Of a DNA stretch of 64,000 bases, positions 26,781-36,003 are shown piece by piece. Position 1 is the first letter of the stretch. Every line of letters starts with the position of its first letter. The translations under genes and the position numbers were made by a program. The DNA comes from Bacteroidales bacterium (lineage in GTDB: Bacteria > Bacteroidota > Bacteroidia > Bacteroidales > Marinilabiliaceae): assembly GCA_015061285.1 (NCBI GenBank), contig SUWW01000009.1, positions 111,785 to 175,784 of the forward strand, written 5' to 3'. The notes under the pieces were generated by a model. The model was not told where the DNA came from, made no database searches, and worked only from the letters and a program-made list of their open reading frames with translations.

Positions 26781-28484
26781 ATGGACTATTCAATTACTGA
26801 TTTACTTAGTCTTGTTGGCTCGCTTGCGTTGTTTCTTTATGGAATGAAAATGATGAGTGAGGCCTTGCAAAAAGTTGCAGGCGCACGCATGAAAAACATT
26901 CTTTCATCCATAACATCCAACCGTTTTCTTGGCCTTCTCACTGGCGTGTTAGTCACTGCAGTGGTGCAATCGTCGTCGGCGACAACAGTTATGGTGGTGA
27001 GTTTCGTAAACGCAGGACTTATCACACTTCGCGAGAGTATAAGCGTAATAATTGGAACCAACATTGGATCTACCGTCACGAGTTGGCTCATATCAATATT
27101 AGGCTTCGAGACCGACCTTAAGGCACTTGTGCTACCAGCAATAGGCATAGCGATGCCTATGATTTTTTCGCAAAACAACAAGTTGCATTCTATAGGCGAA
27201 CTCATTGCAGGCTTGGCACTGCTATTTATGGGACTCGACTTTCTTACGCAGAATGTACCGCAATTCTCGGGCAACGAACCAGAGCTTGCCTTCCTACACG
27301 AATACACCGACCAAGGTTTCTTGTCGTTGTTTATATTCTTGCTTGTAGGCACCATACTCACGCTCATAGTGCAGTCGTCGGCAGCATCGATGGCACTTGT
27401 CTTTGCGCTATGCGTAAATGGCGTAATATCGTTTGAAATAGCAGCGGCAATGGTACTTGGTAGTAATATAGGTACTACCGTGACAGCCAATATTGCAGCA
27501 GCAGTAGGTAATGTGTCGGCTCGACGCGCAGCCATGGCACACCTCATGTTCAACGTGCTCGGAACAATTTGGGTAATTCCAGTTTTCTATCCACTGCTAT
27601 CGCTCGTAAATACTCTCACAATAGACATAATGGGCGTATCGCCATACGAAGAGAGTGGCATGATGTCTATACCACTTGCGCTATCAATATTCCATACCAT
27701 ATTCAACACAATCAATGCATTGATATTTATATGGATTCCCGATGTGCTCGAGAAGATGGTAATGAAGATTCTTCCGGCCAAGCCCGACGAAGAAGAGGAG
27801 TTCCACTTGCAGTTCATCACCACAGGTATGCTGTCGACTTCGGAACTATCGCTCATACAAGCCAAGAAAGAGATTTCGCACTATGCGAAGCACACCAAAA
27901 AGATGTTTGGCTTCATAGAGAAGATGCTCAACGAAGATATTTCCGACTCGAAATTTGTAAAGACATACGCCAAAGTAGAGAAATACGAGAGCACCTGCGA
28001 CAGTGTAGAGATAGAAATAGCCAACTACCTCACCAAGATAAATCAAGGGAAATTGAGCGATGTTGGACGTCGTAAGGCTCGCGCAATGCTCCGCGTTGTA
28101 AACGAACTCGAGAGCGTAGGCGATAGCAACTATACCATGGCGCGTATGCTCAACCGTATGCGCAGCAACAATTTCAAATACTCCGATAAGATGTCGGAGA
28201 AAATCAATTTGATGTTCAGCATGTTAGACGAAGCCCTAAGCATTATGCGCGACAACCTCCGCAATAGCGACTATAATGCCGACCTTGCTTCGGCAAAAGA
28301 GATTGAAAGCCGCATCAATGTATATAGAGATCAATTGAAGGCTGAAAATTTTGAGAACATAAAGAATGGAAAATACTCCTACGAGACGAGTGTTTACTTC
28401 ATTGACCTCATTCAAGAGTGCGAACGCATGGGTGATTATATTATCAACGTGTCGGAAGCAATCAATGATGTAAATAATGAATAG
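26781..28484 (+). CDS. Na+/phosphate cotransporter family protein (NptA/PhoU fusion)
   Basis: 567 aa inner-membrane protein. Two homologous membrane repeats hold the family's QSSSATT / QSSAAS motifs: VVQSSSATTVMVVSFVNAGL (about 60-80) and IVQSSAASMALVFALCVNGV (about 195-215), each followed by a GTNIG or GSNIGTT motif. The C-terminal 220 residues are a helical PhoU-like domain (YESTCDSVEIEIANYL; ELESVGDSNYTMARML). The family moves phosphate with sodium, inward in most cases; PhoU domains tie it to phosphate sensing. Monocistronic-looking, though the LolA gene follows in 74 bp. Confidence 0.93.
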   Translation: MDYSITDLLSLVGSLALFLYGMKMMSEALQKVAGARMKNILSSITSNRFLGLLTGVLVTAVVQSSSATTVMVVSFVNAGLITLRESISVIIGTNIGSTVTSWLISILGFETDLKALVLPAIGIAMPMIFSQNNKLHSIGELIAGLALLFMGLDFLTQNVPQFSGNEPELAFLHEYTDQGFLSLFIFLLVGTILTLIVQSSAASMALVFALCVNGVISFEIAAAMVLGSNIGTTVTANIAAAVGNVSARRAAMAHLMFNVLGTIWVIPVFYPLLSLVNTLTIDIMGVSPYEESGMMSIPLALSIFHTIFNTINALIFIWIPDVLEKMVMKILPAKPDEEEEFHLQFITTGMLSTSELSLIQAKKEISHYAKHTKKMFGFIEKMLNEDISDSKFVKTYAKVEKYESTCDSVEIEIANYLTKINQGKLSDVGRRKARAMLRVVNELESVGDSNYTMARMLNRMRSNNFKYSDKMSEKINLMFSMLDEALSIMRDNLRNSDYNADLASAKEIESRINVYRDQLKAENFENIKNGKYSYETSVYFIDLIQECERMGDYIINVSEAINDVNNE

Positions 28485-28558
28485 AAGGATTTGTGTAAAG
28501 GTGATGAGTAGAGTGTATATGCATCTCAACATCGCCTTTACCAATATAATTATGTAGT

Positions 28559-29212
28559 ATGCTTTCTAAACTTTCAATTTCCAATTCGCAAATTTCAATT
28601 CTTTTACTTCTTCTCATTTCTGTCGGATGTTTTGCTCAAGATTACGGCACAGCGATATCCGACGCCAAAGAGCAGCTAAATGCGCTTAGTGATGCTTGCC
28701 GCCAAATATCGAGCATCACAAGCAAAGTGGCAGTAAGCAAACAGACTAAGATGATTGCATTGGGGTTGTCGTCAGAGGGCAAATTCTATATGCAGAAAGA
28801 AGGAAGCAAAATAGCCATCGAGACCGGACTTCCTGCTCAAAGCCGCATAGTGATTACCGACAAATTATTCCTCGTAGATGTAGCAGGCAAACAAACAAAG
28901 GCTTCACCGCAATCGAATCCAGCACTGACACAACTTCGCAGCATAATTACGGCTTGCATGTCGGGCGATTTCGATGGGCTCACATCGCACTCAAATGCTA
29001 AATACTTCGATAGTTCGAACTACTTCACCATAGTGATAACACCAACCAACAAACGCGTCGCTCGGTATATGCAACAAGTTGTGCTACGATTTAGCAAAAC
29101 CGACAACACACTCGAAATACTTCAAATGGTGGAACGCAATGGTGATGCTACTTCGTATACATTCACCGAAAAGCAGTTCAATAGACCTATCGACGACAAA
29201 ATCTTTCAATAA
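28559..29212 (+). CDS. LolA-like outer-membrane lipoprotein carrier, APE-cluster type
   Basis: 217 aa, signal peptide ending near GCFAQ. The mature part is a LolA-like half-barrel: GKFYMQKEGSKIAIETGLPA, RIVITDKLFLVDVAGKQ, ITPTNKRVARYMQQVVLRFS, LEILQMVERNGDATSYTFT. It is closer to the LolA paralogues of aryl polyene and flexirubin clusters than to housekeeping LolA, judging from its neighbours: a hotdog dehydratase, a glycosyltransferase and an MMPL exporter, all within a few bases of each other. It would carry a lipid product across the periplasm (inference). Confidence 0.8.
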   Translation: MLSKLSISNSQISILLLLLISVGCFAQDYGTAISDAKEQLNALSDACRQISSITSKVAVSKQTKMIALGLSSEGKFYMQKEGSKIAIETGLPAQSRIVITDKLFLVDVAGKQTKASPQSNPALTQLRSIITACMSGDFDGLTSHSNAKYFDSSNYFTIVITPTNKRVARYMQQVVLRFSKTDNTLEILQMVERNGDATSYTFTEKQFNRPIDDKIFQ

Positions 29213-29223
29213 TTAAACTCCTT

Positions 29224-29565
29224 ATGACAGACTTCTACAACATAATAAGCAATAGCAGCGAAGGCAATAAGCATGCATACGTAGTGAAAATTAACGAGCA
29301 CCATCGTGTGTTTGAAGGACATTTTCCAGGCAATCCTATTGTTCCGGGTGTAATGTCGCTTATGATGATACGCGAGTGCGCCGAGCGTCAATTAGGTCAT
29401 GCAACGCGTTTTGCATACATAAAAGATGTGAAATACATACAAGCCATTGTGCCCAATGGCGAAGAGATAACCATCAAATTCGACCTCGATGGCAACAATA
29501 TAGCAGGCGAAGTAAACGACTCAACAGGAGTATCGCTACTTAAGATAAAAGCCACTCTCGCTTAA
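29224..29565 (+). CDS. hotdog-fold 3-hydroxyacyl-ACP dehydratase (FabZ/ApeP-like)
   Basis: 113 aa. The active-site helix motif is intact: HRVFEGHFPGNPIVPGVMSL, with the catalytic His of GHFPGNP. FabZ-type enzymes remove water from 3-hydroxyacyl-ACP during fatty acid or polyene synthesis. Shorter than housekeeping FabZ (about 140 aa) and set in an MMPL/GT2 cluster, so probably specialised. 11 bp after the LolA gene and 3 bp before the GT gene. Confidence 0.85.
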   Translation: MTDFYNIISNSSEGNKHAYVVKINEHHRVFEGHFPGNPIVPGVMSLMMIRECAERQLGHATRFAYIKDVKYIQAIVPNGEEITIKFDLDGNNIAGEVNDSTGVSLLKIKATLA

Positions 29566-29568
29566 GCC

Positions 29569-30738
29569 ATGACGCCCGAAATTTGTCAAACAGAGCTACA
29601 AGCTTTGCGGTGCTGCGTTGTTATTCCTACCTACAACAACGAACGCACCATAGAGTCCGTCATTGCTGAAGTGCATCGATATGCCAAGGATATTTTGGTT
29701 GTCAACGATGGTTCGACAGACACAACACATGCCCGTTTGGCAAATCGCACCGACATCAAACTCATAGAATATCCCGATGCTATGAATCGTGGCAAAGGCT
29801 ATGCCCTTCGCACTGCCATGTCGGAAGCGCAAAAGATGGGATTTAAGTATGCCATAACTATAGATGCTGATGGACAGCACTTTGCCGACGACATACCAAC
29901 TTTTGTAGAAGCCATCAAAGAGCATCCAAATTGCTTGATTATTGGTGCACGCAACCTTCGTTCGGATGGAATGCCTCAAAAGAACACATTCGCCAACAAA
30001 TTCTCTAATTTTTGGTTCAAAGTGGACACCGGACAGACACTCAACGATACACAAAGCGGATTTCGGCTCTACCCTCTCGACAAAATGAACGGCCTGCGGT
30101 TATTCTCACCACGCTACGAATTTGAAGTAGAGGTAATTGTGCGTATGGCGTGGCGCGATGTGCAAGTGCTCAATGTGCCAATAAAAGTGATATACCCCGA
30201 AGACCGCGTGACACATTTTCGTCCACTGCGCGATTTTGGTCGCATAAGCATACTCAACACAATACTGCTATGCGGCGCACTACTTTGGTTCTACCCAAGA
30301 AAGATAGCACAGCTCTTGCGACCTAAGAATTTTGTTCGTTTCATCGACCGACATCTCATACATAGCCACGAAAGCAACTTCAGTCTTGCCGCATCGGTTG
30401 GCGTAGGGTGTATGTTTAGCGTTATGCCTATCTGGGGTTTTCAACTTGTAGCTGCTTTAGCCATAGCATACATACTGAAACTCAACAAGTTGCTCGTAGC
30501 TATATTTTCGAACCTAAGCCAAGTACCTCTCATTCCGTTTATAATATTCACAAGTTTGTGGATTGGAGGTAAAATGCTCAATCGGCCCACACTCATAAGT
30601 ATAGAAAACGCTGATATGCAAGCCGTAGGCGATAGCTTGCTACAATACGTATTGGGAGGAATAGCACTCGCCATTGCTATTGGCATTACAAGCACATTGT
30701 TTACGTACGCTATATTACGTATCTTTCGAAAGTCATGA
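29569..30738 (+). CDS. glycosyltransferase family 2 fused to DUF2062
   Basis: 389 aa. Residues about 10-230 are a GT-A domain: CVVIPTYNNERTIESVIAEV, VVNDGSTDTT, TIDADGQH (the DxD-type metal site), GFRLYPLDKM. The C-terminal 140 residues are a DUF2062 membrane domain (ASVGVGCMFSVMPIWGFQLV; FSNLSQVPLIPFIIFTSLWI). Polyprenyl-phosphate mannosyltransferase-like enzymes of this build occur in aryl polyene-type clusters. The stop overlaps the next start (ATGA at 30735-30738). Confidence 0.9.
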   Translation: MTPEICQTELQALRCCVVIPTYNNERTIESVIAEVHRYAKDILVVNDGSTDTTHARLANRTDIKLIEYPDAMNRGKGYALRTAMSEAQKMGFKYAITIDADGQHFADDIPTFVEAIKEHPNCLIIGARNLRSDGMPQKNTFANKFSNFWFKVDTGQTLNDTQSGFRLYPLDKMNGLRLFSPRYEFEVEVIVRMAWRDVQVLNVPIKVIYPEDRVTHFRPLRDFGRISILNTILLCGALLWFYPRKIAQLLRPKNFVRFIDRHLIHSHESNFSLAASVGVGCMFSVMPIWGFQLVAALAIAYILKLNKLLVAIFSNLSQVPLIPFIIFTSLWIGGKMLNRPTLISIENADMQAVGDSLLQYVLGGIALAIAIGITSTLFTYAILRIFRKS

Positions 30739-33700
30739 ATGCTTTCTTTGTATCTATATATCAGTATTTTACAAAGCACAAAATAGTTTTTGCCACCACA
30801 CTCGTAGCCGTAGTTTCGTTGCTGAGCGTGCTGACTTGGCAAATTCGCTTCGATGAGAACATAACGGGCTTCTTCCCCAGCACGAGCGAAGAGACAAACT
30901 TTGTGATGAACAATGCACAAACTCTCAATCGCATTGTGGTGGGCATTAGCCAAGATGGCGAATCTGTTGATATTTATCATCTTATGGATGCAGCCGAAGC
31001 TTATGCCGACACTTTGAAAAAAAGTAACACTCAATTACAGATTTCGCTCTATTATGATGATAGCAATGTAGAAGAAGTTACCAATCTGGTTTTCAGCCAT
31101 CTGCCATCGTTTCTTTCGCTCGCTGAAATAGCTTCACTCGATAGCCTAACTACCGACTCGGCCATATATACACAACTGGCAACAACAAAGCAACTACTTA
31201 GCAATCCAATGATTAGCGGAGTAGCCGACTATCTTGCCAGAGACCCTCTCGGCATCTCACTCAAGGCCCTCAATCGGCTACGCACAATTAGCTCGACCGA
31301 CCAGTTTGCAATGGTCGACGGCTACATATTCGATAGTTCGCAGCGCTACCTATTAATGTTTATCGACCTCGATAACGACTTCGGCGAAACAGGAGATAAC
31401 TCATCGATAATAAATAACATACGCTCTATAGCAAAAAATATTGGCGAACGAGAGAACGTAGATTTCTACGTATTTGGAGCGCCTGTTGTGGCTGTAGTAA
31501 ATGCCGACCAAGTGAAGTTCGACGAGACGTGGACCGTTGCGCTGGCCTCTGTTATCGTATGCATAATCATCTTGCTAATATTCAAGCGGAAACGCATAAT
31601 CATACTTATAGTTACCTCGGTAGCTTTCGGCGCACTTTTCGCCTTAGGAATCATATCGGCACTTGGCATAGAATTATCGCTCATCGCAGTTGGTTCGGGA
31701 GCTACAATACTCGGCATAGCTATGAGCTACGCCATACATATGGTGACTCACAGTCTGCACGCTCGTAGCGTAGAAGGTCTGATTTCAGACATGGCATACC
31801 CAATGACCATTGGCAGCATAACTACCATTGGCGCATTCCTGGGACTTATGTTCACTTCTTCGCGCATATTACACGACTTAGGATTGTTTGCTTTCCTCGT
31901 TCTTGTAGGTACAATCCTATTCTGCCTCATCGTTTTGCCTCACTTTCTCACAACCGACTACAACAATCGTCCGAGCAAACTGCGCAACATAGTAAACTCG
32001 ATAGCAAGCTACGATTACTCGCGCAACAAATGGTTGATATGCATATTATGTACAGCATTCGTAGTTGGACTATTCTTCTTCACCGATGTTAAGTATAGCA
32101 ACGACATGTCGCAACTTAACTATCAAGGCGACAAATGGTTACAGCAATCAGCCGACACGCTACAAAGGCTGCTAAATGTCGACCAAGAAGAGACGACCAT
32201 AGCCATTGTTGGTTCATCGGTTGACGAAGTGGCGCTAAAAGCAACACACTTTGCCGAACAATGCGACTCGATGCTTGGCAATGGCATGAATGCCATTCAC
32301 TCTATAGCACCAACTCTGCTTGTAGATAGTGCAACGCAAATTGAGCGCATTGCTGCATGGCGCGCTTTCTGGACCGAAGCTCGTAAAGCTCAAGTAAGAA
32401 ATTCTATCAATACTTATGCTAACCAATTAGGGTTTACCGATGGCTGTTTCGACGACTTTTTCAATATTATCGACAACGATTTTATTCCATTCACACCCAA
32501 TAACGACGAAATAGCGCAATCGCCGATTCTGAAAAATTGGCTCAGCGAATGCGAAGGCAAATACATACTCAACGTAAACCTATCGCTACAACACGACCGC
32601 TGCGATGCTATTTTAGACCAACTCAACAACACAGCAAACGTAGTTATAACCGACTTAGGGTATTTCGTTAGGCGTGCAACAGATGGCATTGCCGACGACT
32701 TCAACTTCATTTTGCTTATCAGTTCTACACTCGTAGCTCTTGCTTTGTTGCTCTCCTATGGCAGCATAGAACTGCTCCTTTTGTCGTTTTTGCCAATGTG
32801 CATAAGTTGGGTAATTATTTTAGGCTTAATGGCATTGTGTGGCATTGAATTCAATGTTGTAAGCATCATCTTGGCTACATTCATCTTTGGCGTAGGCGAC
32901 GATTTCAGCATATTCATTGTAGATGGTTTGCAAAGCAACTACGCCCGACATCGCAAGATGCTTGAATCGCACAAAGCAGCCATTCTCCTATCGGGTTTTG
33001 CAATAATTATCGGTTTAGGTGTGCAGATTTTTGCAGGTCACCCAGCCGTTCATTCGCTTGGACTACTATCTATTTTAGGCTTAATGGCTGTCATTCTCAC
33101 GTCGTACGTAGTGCAGCCACTACTCTTCCGCATATTTATCAGTCGTCCAGCACAAAACGACCACCCAGTAACGCTCTTCCCTGCTTTTCGCACGGTTTTC
33201 TGCTTCGGACTTTTTGGCATCTGCTGCGTGACAGCAAACCTATTGATACTCGTCATTAAGCTCATACCTATGCCTTCGCAAATGCGTAACAGGCTATCGT
33301 CGAGCATTATACGTATAGGAATGCTCATTACAAATGCCTCGATAGGTATGTTTATACAACGCCGCACAATTGGTAAAATCGACACGTCGCGTCCACAGAT
33401 AATTATAGCTAACCACCAGTCGTTTATCGATGTTATTACACTCATATCGCTTGTGCCTAAGAGCATTGTGGTAACTAAAACCTGGGTCACCAAGTCGCCA
33501 CTATACGGGCAGATAGTGCAATCGGCTGGCTTCTACAACGTAGATAGAGGGCATAGCGCAATGCTCGCAAAACTCAAGCCCCTCGTCGACGATGGCTATT
33601 CTGTGATTGTGTTCCCCGAAGGCAGCCGCAGTAGCGATTTACAAATTCATCGCTTCCATAAAGGTGCATTCTTGATGGCTCAAGACTTCAACATTCCAAT

Positions 33701-34400
33701 CACTCCTATTGTAATTTTTGGCAATGGCATGATTGCTCACAAAGAGCATTTTCTAACTCGCAAAGGATTGATAATAAACAAGATATTGCCACAACTCAGT
33801 CTGAGCAACACTACCGACGAAAACTATTTGAAGAGTTTTGCTAAGCAAACCTGCGAACTTATGCGAGCAGAATATTCGGAACTCTGCAATGAGTTCGACA
33901 TAGCCACAAATCCTTACTACACAGAGCGTTTGAAAGTGAATTACACATACAAATTGCCATACTTAGAGCATAAAATTATGCACACACTCAAGCGCGAAAG
34001 GAATTTCTGTTTTATCGACGAGAATATCGACAACAACTCTTCTATAACCATTATTGATAGTAGTTATGGCGAACTCACCACTCTACTCGCCATGCGTCAT
34101 AAGCAACTAAATATCAGCACATTCATGCTCGACGACGACCACTGCGAGATAGCAGCTAACTCACATATAGTTGAACAAGAAAACAGAGATCATAACAGGC
34201 TAAATTTCAACATAATAACTAATGATATTATGCATATAGATACGCCAGTGCTCATCATAAATACCAACAACAACCTCAAACTCGACATCTCGAGTGTTAT
34301 GTATATATATACGCACTCAGACAATCAATATAACATTAATAATCAGGAATTTACAAAGTCGAAAGCAGACGAAAATTGGACTCTATACATACGTAAGTAA
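30735..34400 (+). CDS. MMPL/RND exporter fused to acyltransferase and a degenerate methyltransferase-like domain
   Basis: 1221 aa in three parts. (1) About 1-830: MMPL/RND lipid transporter with two sets of membrane helices (first TM at 16-34; VALASVIVCIIILLIF; VGSGATILGIAMSYAIHMVT; and FGVGDDFSIFIVDGLQSNYA in the second half). (2) About 850-1060: a lysophosphatidate-type acyltransferase with the catalytic NHQSFID (HX4D) and FPEGSRSSD motifs. (3) About 1070-1221: a region beginning KLPYLEHKIMHTLKRERNFC, which lines up with methyltransferase domains attached to such proteins in related clusters, but the glycine-rich SAM motif is lost (IIDSSYGELTTLLA instead of DxGCGYG). The fusion would join acylation to export of the product at the inner membrane (inference). 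Confidence 0.9.
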   Translation: MNAFFVSIYQYFTKHKIVFATTLVAVVSLLSVLTWQIRFDENITGFFPSTSEETNFVMNNAQTLNRIVVGISQDGESVDIYHLMDAAEAYADTLKKSNTQLQISLYYDDSNVEEVTNLVFSHLPSFLSLAEIASLDSLTTDSAIYTQLATTKQLLSNPMISGVADYLARDPLGISLKALNRLRTISSTDQFAMVDGYIFDSSQRYLLMFIDLDNDFGETGDNSSIINNIRSIAKNIGERENVDFYVFGAPVVAVVNADQVKFDETWTVALASVIVCIIILLIFKRKRIIILIVTSVAFGALFALGIISALGIELSLIAVGSGATILGIAMSYAIHMVTHSLHARSVEGLISDMAYPMTIGSITTIGAFLGLMFTSSRILHDLGLFAFLVLVGTILFCLIVLPHFLTTDYNNRPSKLRNIVNSIASYDYSRNKWLICILCTAFVVGLFFFTDVKYSNDMSQLNYQGDKWLQQSADTLQRLLNVDQEETTIAIVGSSVDEVALKATHFAEQCDSMLGNGMNAIHSIAPTLLVDSATQIERIAAWRAFWTEARKAQVRNSINTYANQLGFTDGCFDDFFNIIDNDFIPFTPNNDEIAQSPILKNWLSECEGKYILNVNLSLQHDRCDAILDQLNNTANVVITDLGYFVRRATDGIADDFNFILLISSTLVALALLLSYGSIELLLLSFLPMCISWVIILGLMALCGIEFNVVSIILATFIFGVGDDFSIFIVDGLQSNYARHRKMLESHKAAILLSGFAIIIGLGVQIFAGHPAVHSLGLLSILGLMAVILTSYVVQPLLFRIFISRPAQNDHPVTLFPAFRTVFCFGLFGICCVTANLLILVIKLIPMPSQMRNRLSSSIIRIGMLITNASIGMFIQRRTIGKIDTSRPQIIIANHQSFIDVITLISLVPKSIVVTKTWVTKSPLYGQIVQSAGFYNVDRGHSAMLAKLKPLVDDGYSVIVFPEGSRSSDLQIHRFHKGAFLMAQDFNIPITPIVIFGNGMIAHKEHFLTRKGLIINKILPQLSLSNTTDENYLKSFAKQTCELMRAEYSELCNEFDIATNPYYTERLKVNYTYKLPYLEHKIMHTLKRERNFCFIDENIDNNSSITIIDSSYGELTTLLAMRHKQLNISTFMLDDDHCEIAANSHIVEQENRDHNRLNFNIITNDIMHIDTPVLIINTNNNLKLDISSVMYIYTHSDNQYNINNQEFTKSKADENWTLYIRK

Positions 34401-34412
34401 AAAACAAAAAAT

Positions 34413-35159
34413 ATGGCTTGCACGTACGTACTCAACACTGAACAATATGGCGAAGTAGAAATTTGGGAGAGCCTCAATTGTCGACGTATAACTCTAAGAA
34501 TAAGCAAAATAGATGGACGACTAAGAGTATCGTGTCCTCGAAAAACACAGCCCAAGACCGTGGTTGAATTTCTAAATGCAAGTGCGGAATGGATACGAAA
34601 AAACCGCGCTGCGATAGAAAAGAAAGAATCGCCAATGACCATCTTTACTGAAGACACACACTTCGAAACTCGATTTCATAGACTATGCATACGCAAATCG
34701 ACAAGGAAGCGAGTGCACGTGAATGTGTCACCGAGCAAAGGGTCCGAAAAAGGCGTAATATCAATAGAATATCCTGAAGCAGAAGATGTTACAACCGAAC
34801 AAATGCAACAGTTGATACACCGCTGCATTGGCTTTGCACTGAAAGTTGAAGCCTCGGAATATTTGCCTCAAAAAGTGAAATCGATAGCCGAACGTATCGG
34901 TGCAAAATATACTTCACTGAAATTCAAAAACATGACTTCGCGTTGGGGTAGTTGCTCCTCGAAGGGCGAAATTTGCCTAAATGTTCATCTAATGCGCCTT
35001 CCAGAGGCTCTAATAAATCTGGTGATTACGCACGAACTTTGCCACACATTTGAGATGAACCACAGCAAACGCTTTCACGAACTTGTAAATCGCTACTGCA
35101 ACGGTCAAGAATCTCTTTTGGAAAAGGAACTAAAAAAACACTCCACTAATAGATTTTGA
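34413..35159 (+). CDS. YgjP-like zinc metalloprotein (M48/DUF45)
   Basis: 248 aa, cytoplasmic. The metal site VITHELCHTFEMNHSKRFHE holds HExxH plus a third His after 10 residues, as in the WLM/YgjP clan of minimal zincins. Upstream SRWGSCSSKGEICLNVHLMR is the other YgjP signature. 12 bp after the MMPL gene and possibly co-transcribed, but it is a widespread housekeeping-type protein, so it need not belong to the cluster. Substrate unknown. Confidence 0.92.
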   Translation: MACTYVLNTEQYGEVEIWESLNCRRITLRISKIDGRLRVSCPRKTQPKTVVEFLNASAEWIRKNRAAIEKKESPMTIFTEDTHFETRFHRLCIRKSTRKRVHVNVSPSKGSEKGVISIEYPEAEDVTTEQMQQLIHRCIGFALKVEASEYLPQKVKSIAERIGAKYTSLKFKNMTSRWGSCSSKGEICLNVHLMRLPEALINLVITHELCHTFEMNHSKRFHELVNRYCNGQESLLEKELKKHSTNRF

Positions 35160-35196
35160 AACGCCTCTGGGTTGAAGTATTCTTTAGCCGAAACTA

Positions 35197-36003
35197 TCAA
35201 CCATTAATCTCGGTGAAGCGAGGAAATAGGCGACCATCTCGCTCAATGTTCTCAAAAAACATCTTCTCGGGTCTTACCCAATAATTTTGAGCACCATAAA
35301 GAGCTTGGTATACAACCATTCTCTCCTGCGTCTCGGAATCGAATGCTGTGCGTACGTAGCGATACCTACCACCCTTGAAATGCTGAAAAAAACGGCTACC
35401 ATCGGTAGTCAATGGATATGTTTCGAGCAACTTTTCTACAAGAGGCACATAGTAGGTACAGACCTCTTCGGCTGTTGGCGTATGCGCGCCAGGAAAATGA
35501 AACGAGTGCTCGTAATGCTTTAGAAAATCTGATTCGAAATGGGCAAGCGTATCTTGCTCTCCAAACAATCCCCAAACACGATCTGAATAATAGGGATTGT
35601 TGTATCTAAATTGTGTTGACTCAACTTCAGCAAATTCATCAACAAGTTGCTCATCTATCTCGAACGATTGCTTTCCATCTTTCCGCTCCGATTTGTAGGT
35701 ATGCACACCTATGCGCTGCTTCAGAAACTCTGTCATGCGGAAATGCGGATTGCCAAGCAATGCTGGCAATCCAACAATTGGGGCTAAAATCTGAGCATAG
35801 AACGCTCCACAACTATTACCCACAAGCACATCGGGGCGCTCGCTATCACAAATGTCACGTATCAGTTTCAAAGCCGCCACAGGATGCGTTGGCAAATCGG
35901 GTGAAACAACCTGCGCCCTACCATCAAAAGCCATACGCAAAGCCATTGCTGGCACGCACTGACCCGAGGCAAAAAAGCCATGCAAAAAAAGTAGCTTTTT
36001 CAT
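35197..36003 (-). CDS. YqiA-type esterase fused to DUF1653
   Basis: 268 aa from the ATG at 36003 (MKKLLFLHGFFASGQ), which overlaps the nitroreductase stop (ATGA); a GTG two codons upstream is the other option. Residues 1-190 form an alpha/beta hydrolase of the UPF0227/YqiA type: LLFLHGFFASGQ (oxyanion side), VLVGNSCGAFYAQILA with nucleophile Ser in GNSCG, GLFGEQDTL (Asp), FHFPGAHTPT (His). Residues about 205-265 are a DUF1653 domain: FFQHFKGGRYRYVRTAFDSE, MVVYQALYGAQNYWVRPEKM. DUF1653 is usually a separate protein. Confidence 0.88.
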   Translation of the reverse strand: MKKLLFLHGFFASGQCVPAMALRMAFDGRAQVVSPDLPTHPVAALKLIRDICDSERPDVLVGNSCGAFYAQILAPIVGLPALLGNPHFRMTEFLKQRIGVHTYKSERKDGKQSFEIDEQLVDEFAEVESTQFRYNNPYYSDRVWGLFGEQDTLAHFESDFLKHYEHSFHFPGAHTPTAEEVCTYYVPLVEKLLETYPLTTDGSRFFQHFKGGRYRYVRTAFDSETQERMVVYQALYGAQNYWVRPEKMFFENIERDGRLFPRFTEING

